Of a stretch of DNA of 64,000 nt, positions 1-8,467 are shown one piece after another; positions within the stretch are counted from its first letter, which is position 1; each line of letters starts with the position of its first letter. Where the stretch lies: contig CAYXTI010000016.1 in the NCBI GenBank assembly GCA_964468495.1, positions 62,001 through 126,000 of the forward strand. The letters are read 5' to 3'. This DNA comes from CAYXTI01 sp964468495 (GTDB lineage Bacteria; Pseudomonadota; Alphaproteobacteria; Rickettsiales; Rickettsiaceae). The notes beneath the pieces are model-generated. The model made no database searches, was not told the DNA's origin, and was given only the letters and a program-made list of their open reading frames with translations. Position numbers and translations under genes: made by a program.

Positions 1-1115
1 GTACTTCTCTATTAGCTATTCCATATGCTATAAATTTTCTTTGGTCACCTATATTAGATAGATATAAAATACCTGGTTTATTCCCTATTTTAGGAAATAG
101 ATTATCTTGGATTCTAGTAGTCCAAAGTACCCTTAGTATTACTATATATATGCTAAGCCTAGTTAATCCATTAAATAATTTAACTTTATTTTTCTGTATA
201 AGTTTTTTTATTTCTTTCTTATCATCAACCCAAGATAGTATCCTTGGAGGATTTAGAACAGAAATCATAAATCATGATTTCAAAAATAATAACACAGGCA
301 TATATATCTTTGGATACAGAATAGGAATGTTATTTTCAAGCTCTGGAGCTATATATATTTCTACTTATCTAGGATGGAATATAATATATAAAATATTTAG
401 TTCTATTATATTATTTTTTTTTCCATTATTATTACTATTATGCACTCTATCCTACAATCAAGGTTATAATAAAAAACTTCCTACCAATGATAATAAATTA
501 CTTACATTAAACTCCTTTAAAACAATGTTATCTTCTATGGGCAGCCCAAATTACATAGTAATATTATTACTATTTTTAATTTTATATAGGTTACCAAATA
601 ACTTAATTACACCTATACTCAACTCTTTTTATATACATATTGGTTATAATGAATTAGAAATATCCTATACAAATAAATTTTATAGTATTATTTTTTTAAT
701 AATAGGAGGACTATATGCTGATTATATTATTAAAAAAAAAGGAATAATACAAGGATTATTCCTCTTTGGAATAGTACATACTATTGCACATTTGCTATTC
801 ATAGCTCAAGAAATCTATGGTAAAAATAATTATTTTTTATTAATACTTACTATTGCAGAATCATTAACGAGTGGAATGTGTATGGCTACTTATATGGCTT
901 TTATTACATCATTATGTACGAGCAAATTTAAAGCAACACAATATTCTTTTCTACTTTCTACAATGGGATTATCTCGATCTATTTTTTCAATTCTATCAGG
1001 ATATATTATTAGCTACTCTGGATGGATTATATTTTTTATTATCACTATAATAGGATCTATACCTTCATTAATTTTGTTATTTTTATTACAAAAAAATAAA
1101 AAAACTCTTTCTTAA
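1..1115 (+). CDS. AmpG-like MFS permease, 5'-truncated by window edge
   Basis: Inner-membrane major facilitator transporter of the AmpG family, which carries muropeptides or similar solutes. The frame is open to the left edge, so the first ATG at 150 is internal. The residues before it (PYAINFLWSPILDRY, then GNRLSWILVVQ) match the AmpG N-terminal signature around the first cytoplasmic loop. About 370 residues are visible, with repeated hydrophobic segments and a late MCMATYMAFI helix typical of the family. Rickettsiales often carry several AmpG paralogues whose substrates are unknown, so the substrate here is not assignable. The true start lies outside the window. Family confidence is good. 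Confidence 0.8.
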   Translation, partial: TSLLAIPYAINFLWSPILDRYKIPGLFPILGNRLSWILVVQSTLSITIYMLSLVNPLNNLTLFFCISFFISFLSSTQDSILGGFRTEIINHDFKNNNTGIYIFGYRIGMLFSSSGAIYISTYLGWNIIYKIFSSIILFFFPLLLLLCTLSYNQGYNKKLPTNDNKLLTLNSFKTMLSSMGSPNYIVILLLFLILYRLPNNLITPILNSFYIHIGYNELEISYTNKFYSIIFLIIGGLYADYIIKKKGIIQGLFLFGIVHTIAHLLFIAQEIYGKNNYFLLILTIAESLTSGMCMATYMAFITSLCTSKFKATQYSFLLSTMGLSRSIFSILSGYIISYSGWIIFFIITIIGSIPSLILLFLLQKNKKTLS

Positions 1116-1214
1116 GTGAATAAGATGTTTAAAATTACTGTTTTTAATCATCTTTTGTTAAAATAATGAATTATTTTAAAATAATATAAAATATAAAACA
1201 TATAATAATTAAGA

Positions 1215-2612
1215 ATGATAAATATTATCTCAGTTTTTTTATATTTTGCTATTTTGTTAGCAGTAGGCATATATACTAAATCAACTAATAAAAATTTTTC
1301 TCAATTCGCTCGTATTAATAATAGCGCTATAAAAAATCAACTAATGCTGATTGCTACTATATTTGTTTCAACTATAGGCGGAGGAACTATATTTGGAATT
1401 ACAGAAAAAGCTTTTATAGGTAACATCGCTTACTCTTATTCTTTATTAGCTGTAATCCCAATTGATATAATTATTGCAATATTTATTATACCTAGAATAG
1501 CAAAACACTATGGTGCAGAAAGTATAGGAGATATAATGTCTGTTTACTATAACAATACTGGTAGAATAATTGCTGGAATGGGTTCTATTTTAGTATCAAT
1601 AGGTCTTTTAAGCGCTCAAATTAGTGTAAGCAGTAGAATATTTGAGTATATGCTGAAAATAGATTATATAAGTGGAACAATATTAAGTTACACTATAGTA
1701 GTTATATATACTACTATAGGAGGCTTTAGGTCAATAGTTTTTACTAATCAATTACAATTTTTTGCTATGCTCATTGCTATCCCTATAATCCCTATATTTG
1801 GAATAAATAAAATTGGGGTTATAGAATTTTTTACTACTATTCCTTATCAAAAAATATCCTTTATTAACAATAAACAATTAATTGAAGATATATTTTTTAT
1901 TACTTTAAATTTTTCTGTAATGACATTATTTCCTAACTTCATTCAACGAATATTAATTACTAATAATTTTAATTCTACATCAAAAGCTATATACATAAAA
2001 TCAATACTATATTCTATATTTCTAATACTAATTACCTTAACAGCCTTAGTAGCATATAATATGAATCCCTACCATAACCCAAGACTGATTTTTCCTTTTC
2101 TTATCGAACATATAATTCCTAATTTTTTACAAGGCATAGTTATTATAGGTTTGCTAGCAAGTATTATGTCTACAGCAGATTCAGACCTTAATATTAGTTC
2201 CATTACTCTTGTCAAAGACTTACTAAATCCGTTATTTAAATTTAATAATCCTAAAAAAATGCTAAGAATAGCACAAATTACAAATATAATAATAGCAAGC
2301 TCATCTATATTTATTGCATTATACTTTAATAGTGTAGTTGATTTAGTAATATTCATGTCAAGTTTTTGGAGCCCTATAGTTCTAATACCTCTTTTATTTG
2401 CTTTATTTAATATTATTATTAACTATAAATTAATAATTTTTAATACAATCTTTTCTATAATAACCATTTTGGTATGGAACAGCCAATTTTTTTATACTTG
2501 TAAAATAAAAAGTGTATTTATAGGAACTATAACAAATTTACTGTTATTTTTATTTGAATATTTAATTATACAAATCAAAAATAAATTTATTAATAAACAA
2601 CATTGCAATTAA
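1215..2612 (+). CDS. Sodium:solute symporter (SSS family)
   Basis: Integral membrane protein of 465 residues that should import a small organic solute (proline, pantothenate or carboxylate type) with Na+. A glycine-rich TIGGGTIFGITEKAF stretch near residues 53-67 fits the first core helices. GGFRSIVFTNQLQ near residue 168 matches the family GG-x-x-x-V-x-x-T-D-x-x-Q motif with N for D. STADSDLN near residue 317 is the conserved transmembrane-8 motif. Length is slightly below the usual 480-550. No clear ribosome-binding site precedes the ATG. It sits between two other transporters on the same strand but about 100 and 250 bp away, so it is probably its own unit. The substrate cannot be named. 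Confidence 0.85.
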   Translation: MINIISVFLYFAILLAVGIYTKSTNKNFSQFARINNSAIKNQLMLIATIFVSTIGGGTIFGITEKAFIGNIAYSYSLLAVIPIDIIIAIFIIPRIAKHYGAESIGDIMSVYYNNTGRIIAGMGSILVSIGLLSAQISVSSRIFEYMLKIDYISGTILSYTIVVIYTTIGGFRSIVFTNQLQFFAMLIAIPIIPIFGINKIGVIEFFTTIPYQKISFINNKQLIEDIFFITLNFSVMTLFPNFIQRILITNNFNSTSKAIYIKSILYSIFLILITLTALVAYNMNPYHNPRLIFPFLIEHIIPNFLQGIVIIGLLASIMSTADSDLNISSITLVKDLLNPLFKFNNPKKMLRIAQITNIIIASSSIFIALYFNSVVDLVIFMSSFWSPIVLIPLLFALFNIIINYKLIIFNTIFSIITILVWNSQFFYTCKIKSVFIGTITNLLLFLFEYLIIQIKNKFINKQHCN

Positions 2613-2708
2613 TAAAATAACAAAGAAATTCTATAATAATAAAACCTTTATTATAAAATTTATCTATATAAAAAACATATCATAGAAGTAAATATTAGTA
2701 TATAATGC

Positions 2709-2734
2709 TTTTCTTAATATTAGTATTAAGAAAA
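2709..2734. terminator. 11-bp perfect hairpin with flanking T and A runs, possible bidirectional terminator
   Basis: Positions 2709-2719 and 2724-2734 are exact inverted repeats around the loop TTAG, with T-rich and A-rich outer ends. It lies about 100 bp after the symporter stop. AT-only stems are weak terminators, so this is tentative. Confidence 0.35.
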
Positions 2735-2858
2735 AATTAACTTTATTAACCTTAAGATCAAGATATAGTTAATAAATAAAAAGAATTTAATCATAAAGTT
2801 TATTTATACTATATCAAATTTACTAATCAAAATAGTAAATTTATAGATATATTAATTA

Positions 2859-4643
2859 ATGTTATGTACTATGAATCAATCATATAATACTAATTCTTTA
2901 ACTTATACTTTGAATAAGCTTAAATTCTTTATATTCCAAAAGGAAAAAGCTAATGTTATCACAATGATCTTAATTAGTATTCTATTAGGAACAATTATAT
3001 CTATTGATGGATTACTATTACAAAAATTTACCAATTTTATTGAATCATTAAAAGAACTAAAAAAAGAAGAATTAACAAAAAATATAATTAAATATCTATT
3101 TATTTACATAGTATGGTGGGAAGGTATAAATACTTTATTTCGTATATATGACTATATATATATGAAAACAATGCCTAAAATTAAAGCATATGTGATTAGC
3201 GAGCTTTATCATTATGTACAATATTATAACCACGATTTTTTTCAAAAAAATCTTACTGGAGATGTTTCAAGTAGAATTATAGAAGCAGCAAGATCAATAG
3301 AAATGATTTTTTCTTATATTAATGAAAAAATTATACGAAAAATTTCAATGCTAATATTTTCTTTTTTAACTATTTATAGTGTAAATAATATATTAGCTGT
3401 TATTTTCCTAGTATGGTTTGTTATTTTTATTATAATTAGCTTATATTATGCTAAAAAAGCTAATTATCATACCATTAAATATGGTAAGAACCTTACTTTA
3501 GTAACAGGTAAAATTGTTGATGCTGTAGTAAATATTCCAGTTATTAGAATGTTCTCTTCATACTTATATGAAAAAAAATACCTATTACATACTCTAAAAG
3601 AGTATAGTGATAGTGATAAACAAATGCAATGGTTTATGTTTAAGCTATGCTACATACTTACTCTTGTATGTATTATAATGATTAGTTTTATAATTTATTT
3701 TCTTTTATACTTTAAAACCACTTTAATGCTCTCTACAGGACAATGCATAATGGTTATTTCTATATGTATGGCTATAGCTCATGATTTACATGAATTAACA
3801 GAAGATTTTAGTGATATATTAGAACAAACAGGAGTTTTTTTTGCTACTACAAATTTATACAAAAATTATATAATTACTGACCACCCTAATGCTAAAACTC
3901 TAAAAATTAATAAAGCAAATATAGAATTTAAAAATGTAAGTTTTTACTATAATTATAATAATAATATTTTTAATAACCAATCAATTTTTATTCATCAGGG
4001 ACAAAAGGTAGGACTAGCAGGATTTTCAGGATCTGGAAAAACTACCTTTACTAACTTAATAATAAGATTATTTGATACTGATAAAGGTGATATATATATT
4101 GATGGTTATAATATTAAATATGTTACTCAAAAAAGTTTAAGAGATAATATTGCTCTAATTCCACAAAATCCATTATTATTTCAAAGAACTATTATGGAAA
4201 ACATAAAATATGGATCAAATGCTACTGATGAAGAAGCTATACAAGCAGCAAAGAAAGCTTTTATTCACCAATTTATCAAAAATCTTCCCAATGGTTATAA
4301 CACAATATGTAAAGAAAAAGGAAGTAACCTCTCCTATGGAGAAAAACAAAGAATTATTATTGCCAGAGCAATATTAAAAAATGCTCCTATACTAATTTTA
4401 GATGAGGCTACAAGCGCTATTGATGCTTACACTGAAAATGTAATTCAAAAATCGCTTAATAACCTAATGAAAAACAAAACAGTCTTAATCATAGCTCATA
4501 AATTATATACTTTACTTAATATGGATAGGATATTAGTTTTTGATAAAGGTTATATTATTGAAGATGGTACTCATAAGGACTTATCTAAAAACGGAAGAGT
4601 ATATCAACTATTATGGGAATCTTTTCTTAAAGGAATAAAATAA
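2859..4643 (+). CDS. ABC transporter, fused permease and ATPase (MsbA/multidrug exporter type)
   Basis: Half-transporter of 594 residues that would act as a homodimer in the inner membrane. Six predicted transmembrane helices fill roughly residues 30-310 and the nucleotide-binding domain follows. Walker A GFSGSGKTT is near residue 386, signature LSYGEKQR near 491, Walker B ILILDEAT near 510, and the H-loop in IIAHK near 545. A second ATG at 2871 (MNQSYN) is an equally good start. Rickettsiales carry several exporters of this kind. It could flip lipid or export peptides; nothing here decides the substrate. The next gene downstream is on the opposite strand. Confidence 0.88.
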   Translation: MLCTMNQSYNTNSLTYTLNKLKFFIFQKEKANVITMILISILLGTIISIDGLLLQKFTNFIESLKELKKEELTKNIIKYLFIYIVWWEGINTLFRIYDYIYMKTMPKIKAYVISELYHYVQYYNHDFFQKNLTGDVSSRIIEAARSIEMIFSYINEKIIRKISMLIFSFLTIYSVNNILAVIFLVWFVIFIIISLYYAKKANYHTIKYGKNLTLVTGKIVDAVVNIPVIRMFSSYLYEKKYLLHTLKEYSDSDKQMQWFMFKLCYILTLVCIIMISFIIYFLLYFKTTLMLSTGQCIMVISICMAIAHDLHELTEDFSDILEQTGVFFATTNLYKNYIITDHPNAKTLKINKANIEFKNVSFYYNYNNNIFNNQSIFIHQGQKVGLAGFSGSGKTTFTNLIIRLFDTDKGDIYIDGYNIKYVTQKSLRDNIALIPQNPLLFQRTIMENIKYGSNATDEEAIQAAKKAFIHQFIKNLPNGYNTICKEKGSNLSYGEKQRIIIARAILKNAPILILDEATSAIDAYTENVIQKSLNNLMKNKTVLIIAHKLYTLLNMDRILVFDKGYIIEDGTHKDLSKNGRVYQLLWESFLKGIK

Positions 4644-4722
4644 ACTTTTTTTAATAATTATCATATCTTCTTAAAACATAAACATTTATTTGCTATTAAT
4701 TTAAAGAAAAACTAATATTAGT

Positions 4723-4836
4723 TTATACTTTCACTATTAAATCTTTTTTTGTATTTTCAGATGCAGCACCAGTAATAGCTACTATACATATTGTTAATAA
4801 GAACATCTGTTTTACTATCTGTATTATTTTATACAT
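4723..4836 (-). CDS. Possible small secreted or membrane peptide (37 aa), unrecognised
   Basis: Short frame starting ATG at 4836 and ending TAA at 4723. The product begins MYKIIQIVKQMFLLTICIVA, then ITGAAS and a polar tail ending KDLIVKV. That is a charged start, hydrophobic core and small residues, like a signal peptide. It resembles entericidin-type small lipoproteins in layout but lacks the lipobox cysteine. An AGAGG-like element lies about 14 bp upstream, rather far. It is downstream of fdxA on the same strand. It may be a real small protein, a decayed gene or chance. Confidence 0.3.
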   Translation of the reverse strand: MYKIIQIVKQMFLLTICIVAITGAASENTKKDLIVKV

Positions 4837-4902
4837 TTAAAAATTTTTAACCTCTTTATAAATCTTTTATATTTCTATTTTTTTGCTATATATAACTTTT
4901 TA

Positions 4903-5220
4903 TCATCTAGCCATATATTTATAAAATTTATTTTTTTCTTGTTTATAAAACTCTGCTTTTGCTAACGGTTCTTTCTTATTTGTAATATTAGGCCACTTTT
5001 GAGAATATTTTTTATTAATCTCAAGCCATAATATTAAATCCTGCGATTCTTCTTCAATAGCATTAACTGGACATTCTTCGACACATACCCCACAATCAAT
5101 ACACTCATCTGGATTAATTACTAACATTAATTCTCCTTCATGAAAACAATCTACAGGACACACTTCTACACAATCAGTATACTTACACTTAACACATGAA
5201 TCAGTAACTACATAAGTCAT
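4903..5220 (-). CDS. fdxA: 7Fe ferredoxin (FdxA type)
   Basis: Soluble electron carrier of 105 residues with one [3Fe-4S] and one [4Fe-4S] cluster. The cysteine pattern is that of the alphaproteobacterial ferredoxin II family: CVKCKYTDCVEVCPVDCF near residues 9-26, then ECIDCGVCVEECPVNAI near 39-55. The C-terminal tail (about 50 residues ending KYMAR) has the usual length and charge. The start codon lies inside the 3' end of ccmC, overlapping it by 20 bp, so the two genes are co-transcribed and probably translationally coupled. The redox partner is not known from sequence. Identification is firm. Confidence 0.93.
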   Translation of the reverse strand: MTYVVTDSCVKCKYTDCVEVCPVDCFHEGELMLVINPDECIDCGVCVEECPVNAIEEESQDLILWLEINKKYSQKWPNITNKKEPLAKAEFYKQEKNKFYKYMAR

Positions 5221-5917
5221 TATTTTTTACTATTTTAAGTTTTAAAATAAGCATACGAACTCTTAATAACCATACTAAAAAAAAATATAAGATAAAAGTA
5301 AGAAACATAATGAACAAAGGAATTAGCATCTTATAATGTATAGATGGGGCTGATAATTTCATAATACTTGCAGGTTGATGTAAACCATACCAAATATTAA
5401 CTGAAAACTTTACTATTGGAATATTTATAAACCCAATTAAAGCTATTACTGAAGCTGGTTTTTCTGCTCTTAACATATTAGTTCCACTACTAACTATAAT
5501 AATATAAATAATGTATAAAAAAAATAAAATTAGCATCGAAGTTAACCTTGCATCCCATACCCACCAAGTCCCCCATATAGGGATACCCCATAATGAGCCA
5601 GTAATTAAAGTAATAAGAGTAAAAACTGCTCCAATAGGAGAAGCAGATACAGCAAATATATAAAACATTTTACCTTTTATTACTAATACTAAAAAACTAC
5701 ATATTGCAATAAAAGTATATATAGCTAAACCCATCCATGCAGCAGGAACATGAACATACATAATTCTTACTATTTCTCCTTGCTGATAATCTGGCGGAGA
5801 AATTTTAATTGCATAAAATAATCCAATTATAAATAAAGATAACATTATAATAAAAATAATAAGCAAAAAACTAGTAGAAAGTCTAATAAAAAAATTAGGT
5901 TTCAATACTCTTAACAT
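5201..5917 (-). CDS. ccmC: Cytochrome c maturation heme-handling protein CcmC
   Basis: Inner-membrane protein of 238 residues that loads heme onto CcmE in the System I cytochrome c maturation pathway. The tryptophan-rich heme-binding signature WGTWWVWDARLTS lies near residues 112-124 between hydrophobic helices. Conserved periplasmic histidines are visible in YVHVPAAW (near residue 55) and GLHQPAS (near 180). Six transmembrane segments can be traced, and length is normal. Other Ccm genes in the window are scattered: ccmF at 14.8 kb and ccmA-ccmB at 31.2 kb. ccmE and ccmH are not here. Downstream fdxA overlaps by 20 bp. Confidence 0.93.
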   Translation of the reverse strand: MLRVLKPNFFIRLSTSFLLIIFIIMLSLFIIGLFYAIKISPPDYQQGEIVRIMYVHVPAAWMGLAIYTFIAICSFLVLVIKGKMFYIFAVSASPIGAVFTLITLITGSLWGIPIWGTWWVWDARLTSMLILFFLYIIYIIIVSSGTNMLRAEKPASVIALIGFINIPIVKFSVNIWYGLHQPASIMKLSAPSIHYKMLIPLFIMFLTFILYFFLVWLLRVRMLILKLKIVKNNDLCSY

Positions 5918-6031
5918 TATTTAAATATTAAATTAAAATTTTTAAATACCTTGTTATAACTATAATAAAAAACAATTATAAAAAAGATAATACATTATTA
6001 CTTATCTTTATCGCTATCAAAAATCAATATT

Positions 6032-7228
6032 TTAACTGAGCTTACTAAGAGAATCTCTAATTTTAGAACAAGCCTCTATTAATAACTCTTTTGAAATAGC
6101 ATAAGAAATACGAAAATAACCTTCAATACCAAAAAAATTTCCAGCAACTAAAGCTACATTAGCATCATACAACAAATAATCTACTATATCTTGACTTGAT
6201 TTTATAGTATGTCCTGCTTTATTTTTTTTACCAAATAGCCCTTTACAATTAACAAACATAAAAAAAGTTGCTTCTGGTTTTATACAAGTTATACCATTTA
6301 ATTTAGATAACATAGAAAAAACTATATCTCTTCTCTCTTTCATTATAGTTTTATTAACTTTAATATAATCTTGTGGACCATTTAATGCTTCAATGGCTGC
6401 AACTTGACTAATCGAACAAGGGTTAGAAGTACTCTGAGATTGAATTGAAGTCATTGCTTTAATAATATTTCTATTTCCAGCCCCATAGCCTATACGCCAG
6501 CCGGTCATAGCATAAGCTTTTGATACACCATTTACTATAAATATTCTATCCTTTAAAAAAGGAGCTACATTAACAAACGTTTGAAAAGAACTATTATTAA
6601 AAATAATATGCTCATAAATATCATCACATACAATATTAACATGTCTATTCTTGTTAAGAACTTCAGCTAATGACTTCAATTCCTCTGTATTATATATAAT
6701 ACCTGTTGGATTATTAGGAGAATTAAGTATAAACCATTTAGTTTTTGATGTAATAGCATTACTTAACTGTTGAGCCGTTAATTTAAAATTATTATCTGTT
6801 AAGATAAAAACAGGCTTTCCCTGGGATAATAAAACAATATCACGATAAGATCCCCAGTATGGAATTGGAATAATAACTTCATCGTTTTGATTGATAGTTG
6901 CAGTAAATAAATTATATAAAACATGCTTTGCACCAGCTCCTATAATAATCTCATCCAATTGATATTTTAACTTATTTTCACGTTCTAATTTCCTACATAC
7001 TGCTTCCTTTAATTCTATCATCCCACCGGGTTGAGTATATTTTGTTTTTCCTTGATTAATTGCTTTTATTGCAGCAGCTTTTATATTACTTGGAGTATCA
7101 AAATCTGGTTCCCCTAATTCGAGGCCAATTACATTAACTCCTTTTTTTTTTAACTCTAGCACTTTAGAAGCCATACCTGTAGTTGCTGAATGCTTAACTA
7201 ACTCCAACTTTTTAGACAAGATTAACAT
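6032..7228 (-). CDS. aatA: Aspartate aminotransferase (class I, PLP-dependent)
   Basis: Cytosolic enzyme of 398 residues exchanging the amino group between aspartate and 2-oxoglutarate, feeding oxaloacetate into the TCA cycle. The PLP lysine is in NGVSKAYAMTGWRIGY near residue 237. NSPNNPTG near 168 binds the cofactor phosphate and substrate. ELGEPDFDTP near 37 and the C-terminal FRISYA arginine complete the class I signature. The subgroup is the one found across Rickettsiales, where some members also act on prephenate; that side activity is possible. It has its own transcription unit, with more than 100 bp to each neighbour. The first ATG gives a normal N-terminus. Confidence 0.9.
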   Translation of the reverse strand: MLILSKKLELVKHSATTGMASKVLELKKKGVNVIGLELGEPDFDTPSNIKAAAIKAINQGKTKYTQPGGMIELKEAVCRKLERENKLKYQLDEIIIGAGAKHVLYNLFTATINQNDEVIIPIPYWGSYRDIVLLSQGKPVFILTDNNFKLTAQQLSNAITSKTKWFILNSPNNPTGIIYNTEELKSLAEVLNKNRHVNIVCDDIYEHIIFNNSSFQTFVNVAPFLKDRIFIVNGVSKAYAMTGWRIGYGAGNRNIIKAMTSIQSQSTSNPCSISQVAAIEALNGPQDYIKVNKTIMKERRDIVFSMLSKLNGITCIKPEATFFMFVNCKGLFGKKNKAGHTIKSSQDIVDYLLYDANVALVAGNFFGIEGYFRISYAISKELLIEACSKIRDSLSKLS

Positions 7229-7389
7229 AATTAAATAAATTCTTCTTAAATTCGATAAAAAGCTAATATATACTATTAAATATATACGATTTAATATTAA
7301 ATAGCTTTATAAAGAAAAATAATAAAAAGCTATCTCTTAAAACATTATACACATATAATATTAAATAATAAATAACTATTGATACAAAT

Positions 7390-8437
7390 ATGATTAACAA
7401 TTTATTATTCTCTAAACTACAACATAAATTATTATACTTAATAAAAAAAAGCGATAAATTATATTGTAAAAGTAAGTACTTATATAAGTAAATTTAAAAA
7501 TTACAAACAAAAAATAATTAATTCATATTTATCTATTGCTATATATAACATATATAATAATAATCTTATCCATGCACTTTTTAGGTTAAAATTGCTTAAT
7601 AAATTATTATTAGGTTCAAATGATAAAAGAGTATCTTACTGGCTAGGATGCCTATATTTCTTCTATAATGATTATAAAAACGCAATAATATATTAAAAAA
7701 AGCAAAAAAAAAAGATAAAATAAAATTATTAAGCTTTATTCAAATATTGATTCAGTATCTTCTATTCCTAGTGGAGGATACTCTTTATACCGAGATGTGA
7801 TATCTCTTAATTTTAAAATGAAATTCTCTTCGCCTCAATCTAATATAGCTCAAGCATTAGTTACTCAATTAATAAAATCATTAATTGCTAACAGATTACC
7901 TAATAACTATTCTATTCTAGAACTAGGAAGTAACGTTGGCCAACTAGCATATGAAGTTCATATGCGTATGCCAGAAAAATTTTATTTTCTAGGAATCGAA
8001 CCATCTAAAAAAATGATAGCAAGACAGAAAAGAAATAATAATGAATTAATTAATAAATCATATGATTCTATTATTCACTCTCCTATTAAAAGATTTTTAG
8101 CAAAAAAACATAAAACTAAATATAATATTATATTTAGTTTAGATACAATATCTTATGATAAGAACTTAAAAAATGTTTTAATAAAAATCTTAAATTTATT
8201 ATTACCGGAAGGTTTTTTTCGTTTTGTATTCAAACCTCATTTACATCAGAAAAGATGTTCTTTTCTAGAGATAAAATACAATTTATTTTTTTACATACAG
8301 ATATAGTAGCTATCATAGCAGGACTTAATATTACCTTAGTTGCTGAAGAGATTATTACTCTTGATTTACAACATAATTATTCTCTGTTTACCATCCAAAA
8401 AATAAAAACTAATAATAACCCACACTTGCTAAAATAA
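7390..8437 (+). pseudogene. Decayed TPR-domain SAM methyltransferase (COG4976-like)
   Basis: Remnants of one protein lie in successive frames. ATG 7390 opens 33 codons (MINNLLFSKLQHK) and stops at 7491. A second piece (about 7530-7694) encodes a TPR-like unit, YWLGCLYFFYNDYKNAIIY. A third frame, open from 7719 and running to 8306, carries the methyltransferase: ELGSNVGQLAYE (SAM motif I), FLGIEPSKKM and IIFSLDTISYDKNLKNVL. A fourth frame (8255-8437) supplies the tail, HTDIVAIIAGLNITLV. At least three frameshifts separate them, one in a region of A runs at 7696-7715. The order TPR then methyltransferase is that of COG4976. The longest piece could start at GTG 7797, but it lacks the N-terminus and the C-terminus. 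Function is almost certainly lost. Confidence 0.7.
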
Positions 8438-8467
8438 TTTCTATCATGTTTTTTATAAACTTATTTA

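Noticed and set aside
7696..7715. Programmed frameshifting in A runs of the methyltransferase gene
   Set aside because: The A runs could allow slippage, but other breaks in the same gene have no slippery sequence and the N-terminal piece ends in tandem stops, so decay is simpler.
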